The position numbers and the translations under genes are program-made. 64,000 nt of DNA from assembly GCF_000143415.4 (NCBI RefSeq), contig NW_003314293.1:1680457-1744456 (forward strand), read 5' to 3'. Under the pieces are notes generated by a model. It was given only the letters and a program-made list of their open reading frames with translations, was not told the origin of the DNA and did no database searches. This stretch comes from Selaginella moellendorffii. Its lineage: Eukaryota > Streptophyta > Lycopodiopsida > Selaginellales > Selaginellaceae. Each line of letters opens with the position of its first letter. The stretch's first letter is position 1. Shown here in pieces: positions 1 through 8,842 of this stretch.

Positions 1-660
1 ATTGCTTGATGAACTGTTAGCGGGTTTTGAGCAATATCAACAGCCATGGACGTTGGGAGAGATGCTATACACCTCTGCATCAAGGCCTCCTCCAGGATAT
101 TGTTGACAGCATAACGAGCTTGCAGCCATTGTTCGTTGAACTCTTTCAAGGTGGTAGATAAACAATCCCGCATAGCTTATTGAACGGGTAACTCCTCCAT
201 AGCCACGTTGATGACTCCTAACGAATTAGCTTCTTGAATGTTTCCCAGTTTGGAAGAGTGTGTGCTCTTTCTAGGCTGAAGAACCACCCTGAAGCCAATC
301 CTTTGAGGTGTAAAGTAGCAAACGGCACTTTATAATCCTCTGAATGTCCTTCGTAATTGAACCATCATTCAATGCAATGCAACCAATCCTGCAGCTTGAT
401 GATATCATTCTCCCCCCCATACTCAAGAACGTTGAGCTTATCTTTTTCCTGCCATAAGTTGGACACTATTGGGTAACAAGCTGGAAAAGTTGGACTGACG
501 ATGGTGGCACCATGGGCTGGAAAGGTGGCACAACAACAGGCTGCTGCCACAGAGTGCCCGTCGATGCCGATGCTGCCTCGCCACTCCCCTGTGGTGAATT
601 TGTTGTTCTAGGGAACATCGGGTTGGCTGGAGCGAGCTCAGGAGCTCTCATACACTTAGA
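1..660 (-). pseudogene. Decayed Ty3/gypsy-type retrotransposon gag
   Basis: Read on the minus strand, the segment gives a gag-like stretch: a run ending LQDWLHCIE, a stop, then WFNYEGHSEDYKVPFATLHL and KGLASGWFFSLERAHTLPNW. Such tryptophan-rich pieces are typical of the capsid region of plant Ty3/gypsy polyproteins. The in-frame TGA after CIE and the loss of frame downstream show it is not functional. The rest of the element would lie to the left of the window or is lost. I see no LTR here. The family assignment is from memory of gag sequences; a chromovirus-like element is the likeliest source. Confidence 0.55.
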
Positions 661-912
661 AGTGATTTAAAATTGGAGTGACTTCACATTGCCTTTAGAC
701 GTGTCAAACTTATGAATCAAGCAAGTACATTGGCAAGTTTGTTCTTCAGATTCTTGCAGAAAATTTTGAATAATACTCTAGCTTCTAGTGGCTTTTTTGA
801 ATTGTAGTCTATCCACGAGGGAGTCTCAGTTGGTATGCCTGACTTTTAATTTCATTCAAGAACTTGTGTATACTTTTGAGTATAAATCTAAGGACACTTT
901 ATCATCCAAGGC

Positions 913-1170
913 TGTTCCATAGTGGTGGTGTCGGTGGTTCTATTGGGTAAGTGTATAATTCAGTGTGGAAGATTGCCCTATGGGTGCGATGCAAGCTGAA
1001 GCCGCAGGACAGAGAGCGCTCGGTGAGCAACCAATTTCCTGAAACTTTCCTTAATGATTTTTCTTTCTTAGTTTGCCCTGCTGTGTACCAATGCCAGCAG
1101 AGGCGCTCTGTTTAAAGATACATGCTATAACGCTTGCACTCTCCATGGGGTTGTTTATATCTGAGAATGT
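913..1170 (+). pseudogene. Decayed copy 1 of the six-cysteine secreted peptide gene
   Basis: This is a degenerate relative of the intact gene at 1474-1777. A hydrophobic exon 1 remnant (SIVVVSVVLL) ends near 946 but has no in-frame ATG. An exon 2 remnant reads MQAEAAGQRAL up to a GT donor at 1023. Exon 3 starts after the AG at 1070-1071 and reads VCPAVYQCQQRRSV and then a stop. The homologous tail (TCYNACTL) continues in another frame. At least one frameshift and the missing start codon argue against function. Confidence 0.5.
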
Positions 1171-1473
1171 CCAGGTTATGGTAACTCACTATTGAAGTAC
1201 TTGAGAGTTAAGTCTTGTCGATATCATACGAATATGAAGCTTTTTCTGTATGTCTCACTTTGAAAAGGTAGCAAAAGAAAATTTCAAGTTCGATATAGTG
1301 TAGGACTTTCTTTGCATGAGTACCTTGAGATTGCGTGATTCTATGTATAGCTTTATAAGATAATCTTTGTGTACAAGTCTCAGTTGGGAGGCTTGACTTT
1401 TCTGGTTGCAGCGTTCATGAAATCAGAGCGTTTGTGTTACATTCTGTGCTTGGAGCGAAAGGCTTGGTTGGAA

Positions 1474-1777
1474 ATGGGAATGAAATCAAATATCATGGCA
1501 ATTGCTGCGGTGCTGGTTGTTCTCTTGGGTATAATCTCGGCTTGAGTGAAGGATTTTTGTCATTCTTGTTAATATAACAGGGGTTGTGATGCAAGCTGAA
1601 GCTGCAGGACAGCAGGCGCTCCTCCAGCGAGGTGATACATCAGACAATTCGATATAACTTTGGAGATCTCTTCTAGTTTGCCCGGCAGTGTGCCAGTACA
1701 CTAGAGTGGTTTGCAGAGTGAATAGGAATGCATGCTTTAACTCTTGCAATCTCCCGCGAGGATGCCGGCCAGTGTAA
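1474..1777 (+). CDS. Small secreted six-cysteine peptide, three exons, intact
   Basis: Exons 1474-1528, 1581-1631 and 1677-1777 join in frame (phases 1 and 1) to a 68-residue protein. Residues 1-19 (MGMKSNIMAIAAVLVVLLG) form a signal peptide core, followed by VVMQAEAAGQQ with an AEA-type cleavage site. The mature part ends in VCPAVCQYTRVVC and then NACFNSCNLPRGCRPV. The cysteine spacing is C-x3-C-x6-C-x6-C-x3-C-x5-C; the two C-x3-C pairs resemble alpha-hairpinin or other plant antimicrobial or signalling peptides. Both introns (52 and 45 nt) have GT-AG ends, and AATAAA follows the stop within 10 nt. I do not recognise a named family. Three decayed copies flank it, which supports the exon model because exon 2 is 51 nt in both this copy and copy 4. 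In-frame alternative starts are 1480 and 1495. Confidence 0.62.
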
Positions 1778-2103
1778 CTTCTAATAAAACGTTATTATTA
1801 TTGTTTATTATGACATAAGGAATCACAACTAGCTTACAAACGACGAAGGATAAGTTGAAGCACGAGGGGGGAAATCCGGAAATGCTGGCCTCGATCTCCA
1901 CTCTGGTTCCCGAGCAAGCGAGAGACTATCTACTCTAGCAGTCACATGCCGCACACACCACAATTTGGCAAAGCTCAAACCTTTTTTGCTCAAAACCGCT
2001 TGTTCCAGGTAAGAGCTTTCGAGAAATTTTCCAAGAAAAGCTGCAGGATAGAACCGGCCAATTTGCTGATGTTTCGATTAAAACTCGTGATTTTATTTTT
2101 TAG

Positions 2104-2223
2104 TCCTTGCTGCGGTGTGCCATACTCTGGCGTCGTTTCCAGAGGCGTTCTGTTTGATACAACGCTTGCAATCTCCCACGAGGATGCCGACCAGTTTGAC
2201 ATCCAGAACAAAATTGCTGAATA
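2104..2223 (+). pseudogene. Decayed copy 3 (exon 3 only) of the six-cysteine peptide gene
   Basis: The sequence after an AG acceptor at 2102-2103 aligns with exon 3 of the gene at 1474-1777, including the segment encoding the AISHEDAD region, where the intact copy has CNLPRGC in another frame. The cysteine pattern is lost through frameshifts and the original stop is absent. No signal peptide exon is recognisable upstream. It is best read as a relic. Confidence 0.4.
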
Positions 2224-2436
2224 AAGCATTGGTGCAAGTGAGTTTGTGAAACCTCCTAAAGAAGTCAAAGATCAAAAGACAAGGTGGATGCTGCTTGATT
2301 TTTTTTTTCGTTTGATTACACCTATCGCCCAGCTTTCCATTGTTATGCAGTGTTGAGTGGCTTCCAAGTTGAAAGTCCGGTCGGTTTCAAATTACTATGA
2401 AGTTTTTGCTGTATTTCACAAGTAGAAGAACTTGTG

Positions 2437-2667
2437 GTGCTGGTGGTTCTCTTGGATATAATCTTGGCTTGATCGTGAAGATTCCTTGTCATTCTTGTTA
2501 ATATATCAGGGGTTGGGATGAAAGCTGAAGCTCCTGCACAGCGGGGGCTCCTCCAGCGAGGTGAGCGATCAATCTTACAAGTTTAGATTCCCAATTCGAT
2601 ATAACTTTGGAGATCTTTTCTAGTTTGCCCGACTGTGTGCCAGTTGCCAAGATGCCGGCAAGTGTAA
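2437..2667 (+). pseudogene. Decayed copy 4 of the six-cysteine peptide gene
   Basis: The remnant of exon 1 (VVLVVLL) ends at GGAT where the intact gene has GGGT, so the donor is lost. Exon 2 (2510-2560) reads VGMKAEAPAQRGLLQR and is exactly as long as in the intact copy. Exon 3 (2624-2667) reads VCPTVCQLPRCRQV and stops. An internal deletion has removed the central cysteines, leaving C-x3-C and one further Cys. There is no in-frame ATG ahead of exon 1. Confidence 0.5.
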
Positions 2668-2723
2668 TCTGACATAGTCCCATAAGGAACTACATTATTG
2701 TTTGTTGTGTTAAATACCACGAG

Positions 2724-2770
2724 CCGGTTTAGGGTTTAGGGTCTACGGTTTAGGGTTTAGGGTTTAGGGC
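2724..2770 (+). repeat. Interstitial telomere-type repeats (TTTAGGG)
   Basis: Two blocks of TTTAGGG repeats, of two and three units, are separated by a short TCTACGG interruption. TTTAGGG is the plant telomere unit. The array lies directly after the peptide gene cluster and could be a repair scar or simply a cluster of telo-box motifs. Confidence 0.7.
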
Positions 2771-2894
2771 ATACAAGGTCAACGTCGTTTTCTTCTCTTT
2801 GCAAAAGCGCTTGTCCAGGAAGCCTTGCAAGCTCCGGGGATTTTCAGTTGGATTGTTGGTTGAAGCTCTGGGGATTTGTGTGCCGCAGGAGTGG

Positions 2895-3110
2895 TTTGCT
2901 GGAAAGAAGATCTGCAACATGTTGAACTTCCACTCCTTCCTCCAAGAAGTGGAAGATCTCACACTGTTTTGAACTTCTGGATTCGATGGTGGTGGAGGTG
3001 GCAAGAACACAAGCTTGTCCATGGCAGGGAAAGGCTCAAACTATCCACATCTTGCTGGTTGGCTTGCCTGGAAGCAGCAAGTCTTCTGTTGAGCAATTGC
3101 CATAAACTAT
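2895..3110 (+). pseudogene. Fragment with P-loop-like motif
   Basis: One plus-strand frame reads MVVEVARTQACPWQGKAQ followed by TIHILLVGLPGSSKSSVEQL and then a stop. The core GLPGSSKSS resembles a Walker A loop (GxPGSGKS/T), as in small ATP-dependent kinases or the kinase part of aprataxin-like proteins. There is no long frame on either side, so at most it is a relic of an exon. Chance resemblance cannot be excluded. Confidence 0.2.
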
Positions 3111-3129
3111 ATTGAATTGTTGGAGAATG

Positions 3130-5200
3130 ATCAGATTCAACTTGCTATGGCTACTGCAAGAGTGGTTTTCCAGCAAGAGAGCTTACAATGGATAAAGTGT
3201 GCTTCATAATGACCATTTTACTTGATTTAATTAATTTATCATTTGGTAAGTTGATTGATCAAGTCATTAGTTTATTAGTCAATTCATGAATCTATTAAAT
3301 TCACAAGTTGATTGATCATTTCATGAGTTGGTTGGGTTGGTTGATGAGTTGATGATTCAATTAATATATAGTTTCTAAACACACTCTTTACTTAAATCTA
3401 TGTAAGAGCTTAAACTACCATCTCTGTTGCTCTCTGGAATAAAAGTATAATTCAAGATGTTGTAGAGCATAAATAATATTCTTAGAACATGAGTGGATAT
3501 TCTATATGGGGTATATCTTCCCTTGCAAGTTTAGAGTATGAGTGATTGAGGTGATCATGGTGGGATAAATCAATTCCTAGCTAGCCCATTCAAATTCCAT
3601 GTGATTTTTTTTGTTCTTAGCACAATTCTAATTCTCAATGAGATTCACTGCCATTATCACAAATTCTTTAATTTCTTTAAGTTTTCTTTGGGTTTTGATA
3701 CTCATGGCTAAAAACTTTAATTTTCAGACTTGTAAATTTGTGATACCAAAGGATAGAAAGATAATATACAAGCCCATCTACTCAATTTGCTGAAAAATAA
3801 AAAACTAAGGTTTAATTTATAAATCATGCAATTAAATTTGAGACAAGACCATTAGTGGTGTATGCTCTTTATAAGTTACTATTTTCTCAGATCTTTTTGG
3901 CTCTTAAAAAATCTACTTTCAAGGTTTTTAGTTTTTGCTTATTCAATCCATTCTCTTGCAAGATTTTGTCATTTCTTGATTGTTTAAGTGGTTTTTTCTC
4001 TTTGTCTTGTGATTTCTTTGAGTGTTTTTTCTTCCTTTCTAGAAAGAACTTGAGGAGAGCTTCTTCTTGAGTCCTATCTTGAATCTCATATCATTTTTAT
4101 TTTTTTTGGTATTGTTTATGAGGAATTTAGAACTTTCTCGCTGTTTATTTGCTTGGATTTTGTAAGATTTGTTTTGTCCAAGAGCTAAAGCAGGTATTAG
4201 CTTTCCAAAAGAGTTTTATCTCATGAGTTTTGGTGCTATATGTCAAGAGATCTAGTGTCATTTCTCTTCTTGCATTATCTATGGGAAGTTTGGAGCTTTC
4301 TCACCTATTTTTTACTCGAATTTTTGTGTTGTGGGCTAGATTTCTAGGAGTGCATCTCAATCAATGAGTTTTCTTTATTAGTTGCATTTTTCAAGTGTGA
4401 GCATTTTGATCTTGACATGGAGCAACTAACAATCCACTTTCTCCTGTGTACTATAGCTCTACCTATGTTTAATCCTACTTCAGGGTTTCTTTTAGAGACC
4501 ATATTACAATTTTATCAAATCATATCTTGATTGATGGGGTATAATATTTGGAGTTCACAAGCTTGTTGGCAGGGAAAATGCAGGCTTTAATAGATGAAGA
4601 TTTCCTTATACTGCTTCTTTTGTTTCATAAGGTGTTTGAAATTGAGAAGGGCTCACAAGAGCTGTTTTGTGAGCTTTTCCTCTTCTAGGGCAGCAACAAA
4701 TGTAAACTTGATTACATGCTGTGATTTAAACAATACTAGAAGATTTGTCAAAGGAAGGAGGTAAGGGAGGAGAATTTGGTTATTTCCACATATATGACCA
4801 AACTCTAGCTAGGGATTTAGTAAAAAGTGGCCAAGCAATGCCATTCCAAGTGTATAACCATGCCATGGAGATTGAGAATGATTTAATATATGAGTTAAGT
4901 GTTTCTAGTGTGGTAGAGATGCTTGGGCCATCTCTTACTATAGTAGTGTATGCCATCTCTAGGACATAACTGCCAACCTTTAATGCCATTATGGCACCAG
5001 CCACAAGCTCTTTCATTCCCATCATGGACTTAGCCATGTTAGAGCTTTAACAATACAAGTCTCTATTACTGCAATAACAAAACTTTATACTCCAACAACA
5101 ATGGCAAGAGTGGCTTCTATAAGAACTCCACACTTTTAGGGTACAAGCCTCTTCTCATGTCATTATTGCTCACACTATGATTTTCAAACAATGACAATCA
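3130..5200. other. AT-rich gene-poor stretch
   Basis: Only short, low-complexity frames occur, such as a phenylalanine/leucine-rich one near 3855-4070 and one near 4770-4970 that I do not recognise. Base composition is clearly more AT-rich than in the gene blocks. I see no RNA gene or intact mobile element. Confidence 0.5.
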
Positions 5201-5218
5201 TTGCTGGAATGTTTTTCT

Positions 5219-5690
5219 TTACAAAGCACTAGAGTGGAGTGCATGGGTGCCCAAATGAATATTCAATGGCTGTGCTTTATCACCTGTCGCATAGGACACT
5301 TGATCCAGACCCAAGAAATCGATCAAAAAGAGCAAGAGAAGAGGAAGGCTGAAACATGAGAAGCACAGGCAAAAGGAACTGAAATTTTGAGTGATCTTAT
5401 GTTTTTTCCAATTAGACTTGTCCAGAAACGAAGCCTTAACGAACTCAGCTGAAATAATTGTACACATCTGCACAATATCAAGCTCCTCACTGTGAACAAA
5501 CTTTCTCTGTTCTAGGCTCACCCTGACCACTCCTCAGGAGGAATAGATTATCTGGAATTCTGTTCTTGGTGAAAGCAGCTATCGTCGTGAGACCCCTGAT
5601 GTTGCAGGAGCGGCTGTAAGTGCTCAGCAAGAACGCAAGTGGCACTCTTCATCTTAAGCACAGCAAGATGTTCGTCCTATCAAGTTCTCT
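5219..5690 (-). repeat. Inverted copy of the 29060-29420 segment (PPR fragment plus F-box-like tail)
   Basis: The reverse complement of this stretch matches 29060-29420 with many substitutions. Matching landmarks are the AAGATGAAGAGTGCCACTTG block, the LEQRKFVHSEE stretch derived from the PPR gene (LEQGKIVHSEA there) and the PLNIHLG region near 5260. Both copies join a decayed piece of the PPR gene at 20110-22578 to a tail also seen next to the F-box-like relic. It is therefore a segmental duplication rather than a gene. Confidence 0.6.
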
Positions 5691-5876
5691 CTTTCTTTCT
5701 TCCTGTACCTTTTAATATTATAGATGAAAATATTACACTTCAGAGTAAGATGGTATAAATTATAAATTGATCAATTGGATTAATAAATAATACTAAATAG
5801 TAATAACACTGTTGCATGCAAGAAACAAAATTTTATTGTAAGTCACACTTAAAATCTTTCTAGTCCAAATCACATG

Positions 5877-8515
5877 TTACAATTCAAAGTTAAGAGGATG
5901 AAAGTTGAGTTTGTGAGCTTGACAACAGACTCCCACACTTTCTTGCATTCCTTCAGGCCCACAAGCAAACACTCCCACATACTCCTTCCTTCCTTTTGAA
6001 TGCTCTGGAATAATGTCTGCACAGAATCAAACGCCTAATCCCTCTCTTAAGTCTGATTCATCAATTCACCTTGAAACTCCGGATGCTTTCCATACTGAAT
6101 GTTGGTTGGCTTGAGTCCAACTTCAGTTGAAATGGAACCCACATATGGCGCATCTACAAGGTGCAAGTCTTTTCCTTTCCACCAGTTCCAAGCGAGAATC
6201 GTTGCTCCACCGAAGAACACAACTCCAGCAACGTATTCCATGAGCAAGCTGAAACCCCTCCCTGCTCTGGAGAAAGCTTTGTAGGTTTTCTCGTCTTGTG
6301 GAAAGATGTAATAGCGATGAATAACTCCGGCAAGGAGCATGTAACCGAGGAAAGATGCCAAGATCGTTGCAGCATATAGTCTGTAGCCCTGAGTTCTCGA
6401 GATTCCTCTAACTTGCTTCTTGACCTTACTGATGTCTTGTGATGGAGAAGGCTCGGCACACACTGATGCTGTTGTTGCTCTTCCAGCAAACTTGACAATG
6501 TCCAGCTTTTCATTGTAGACCCCATTGTCCAGGGCTTGTTGCTTCTCTCCTATATCTTGGCGAGTAACATAAGCTTGAATGTCAATTTGAAGAGTTTGTA
6601 TGAATATTGTTTTGAGAATGCCAAGCTCATCCAGCTTCCTCACCGCCCACACAAGAAAAATCTTCTCCAGTGGAGTGCGCTGCTTTGTTTGGACCTTGTG
6701 GAGAAGATCCTTGATAATCGATAGAAAAGGAGCTATTCCACTTCCCCCAGCAACGAATAAGTACATTTTGTATCTAACAAAGTAACCCATCATAAGAGCA
6801 AAGTCATATATTTGATACACTTACATATGCAAATAGTCAATGTTATGCCCGTGGGGACTTGGATTCTCGTTGGAAATACTTCTGTAACCCTCTTGGATGA
6901 AGAGCTCCCTGAGTTTGTATGTCCATTTTCCACTTCACTTCACTAAAATCGAGAGCTTGTCAAACTCGACTCCAGAGCAGGAGGTGACTGTAAATGAATG
7001 CCACTGCAGACTTGAAGTCGCAGGGAGGTTCACAAAAATCACACTTGCTGCGTCATATCTGCAAAAATAAGAACAAAAAATATTAATACAGATATTAAAA
7101 AAATAGATAAGTATAATACTTGGGAGTTTTGCAAACGTCAGCTCTATGGTCTCACTACAGATCATCCTTGCCGATACCACCTCAACATGCCTTCTGGATT
7201 GTAAGAGCCTGAATAGTCTATCAGTCTACATTTTGTTTGTGATTGGATTCGTTTTTCCGTGTGGGAGAGAAATGGCTTGCCATGATAGTATAATAAAAGA
7301 GCTCAAATCTCTGCTTGCGAACAGGATTGAGTGATGTGACCCAAATAATCAGGCCAACAATCCATGCAAACATGCTCGTCTTCTCCCACAAAATAAAATG
7401 GACCAAAAACAGAATAAAGTTTAAAAAATGTAAAAAACAGGTTTACCTCTTTGGATTGTGAGAAATTGACATAAACCATATAACCATCATAATATGCCCA
7501 ATCCAAATGTGATAGCGGATCGAGTGCTCAACATTGATAAGCTGGACAAGGGAGGAAAATCTTGCAACTGGAAAGAAAAGAAATGCAAACGGGACGGCCC
7601 AAGCCTGCCTCCAACGATGTTAAACTTCCTCTGCCACCTTCTTGTTTCAATCAAGAAAAGTACATCTCAGTTGAGAGTTCGTGACTTTGAGACACTTAAT
7701 ACTTACAAAGGATCCATGTGGTCGCTCATTCTGGGATGCATCATGAATGGAATATTGATCCTGTAGAAAGATCTTGAGGTGTTTAGCGGTCGTCCAAGCA
7801 AACAAAGCCACAAAAGCCCCAAGCAGCGCCAACTCGGATAATGAGATTAGCGCTAATGGGACTCTAACAAACACTGGATAGTTCCATGGATTTATCTTAA
7901 GTGGCTTCATGGTCCTGCATAAAAGAAAGAAAAAGAGGATGCTTAAATTATTATCAAAGAAGAATTTGAGATTCTAGCTCACTTGCTTCTCTTGCTGTAA
8001 CTTAGATAAATGGCTCTAACGAACGCCACCAGGAGTATGGGGGAGAAGTAAATAAGCGTGTATGCCCCTGGAAGAATCACAGTGAGCAGTGCTATCAACT
8101 TCCTGGCGCGATTATATACCAGTGTCGCCATATGCTTTGGAGGAGACATGGCGAAGAACAGGATTCCAGAATCCACGTTCTCGTTGGCCTCATGAGGAAC
8201 AGGGCGTCGCCCAGGATCGAGGAGCGAATTCTCGCCCAGTATTAATCTGGCAAGAGAATATTCTGGCAAAGCCATTTGTAGTATGATCTTCGCAAAGCAC
8301 CGGACACTTTGATAGGTCCTTGGTGTAAGAAATTCTCGAAATTATTGCCTTCTCCCTCTCCTCCAGCGCCAGAGCCCGGTGTCCCTGTGTTTGCCATGCC
8401 AAGGATTCCAGAAATTTTTTGTCCAAGTTCTCGTTGGCCTCATGATCCAGATCATCATCCATCCTGCAAAGACAATCGCCATGAAAGCCTTGGCAGCAAC
8501 ACGAAGAAAAGCCAT
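5877..8515 (-). pseudogene. Decayed ferric reduction oxidase (FRO) paralogue
   Basis: The segment is collinear with the intact FRO at 8843-11362: start MAFLRVAAKAFMAIVFAGW at 8515, transmembrane exons, HSFTVTS flavin motif, VAGGSG pyridine-nucleotide motif (exon 6070-6773) and a last exon (5877-6016) ending NFHPLNFEL with CGPEGM. Lesions are many: an in-frame TGA at 6935-6937 where the paralogue has TGC (Cys); a 7-nt loss at the acceptor near 7058; loss of about 10 codons including the EGPHG motif; 2-nt and 10-nt frameshifting deletions near 7760 and 7600; loss of the VHGLVYILYW segment; a duplicated MRPTRTW stretch in the first exons; and a 70-bp internal inversion (separate finding). The NADP-binding 3' exons still read cleanly, so loss may be fairly recent. 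Intact FROs reduce Fe(III) or Cu(II) chelates across membranes with NADPH, FAD and two hemes. Confidence 0.85.
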
Positions 8516-8842
8516 TGCGGATGAGAGGAATGGCCTCTGTCTAGTCTATAGTCATGCAAAAGCTGTACACCCTTGCTTCATGCAAAATAGTACATAAAAT
8601 TGTCAACTCCCCTTTTGCAAACTCGAGGGATTAATCCTCGTATATTTTAGTGGTGGATTTTGCCCAAGTGAGCTTCAAGTGTTCGTTCGTTGTCAAATCT
8701 TTTTGTTTTCTGCGCCTGTGATTGCGCCGTGATGTGGAGATCCCTCGCGTAAAGCATCACGCAAGAATTTGCTACAGGTATGATCCTTCCCGCTTCCAAA
8801 CAATACTCATCTTTGTTCCTTTTTTATTCCAAAAAGAAAAGT

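Noticed and set aside
3855-4070. 72-codon Phe/Leu-rich frame as a small membrane protein
   Set aside because: Low-complexity AT-rich sequence with biased composition and no start context or homologue that I recognise.
5877-8515. Functional second FRO gene
   Set aside because: TGA, several frameshifts, missing motifs and an internal inversion cannot be reconciled with an active reductase.
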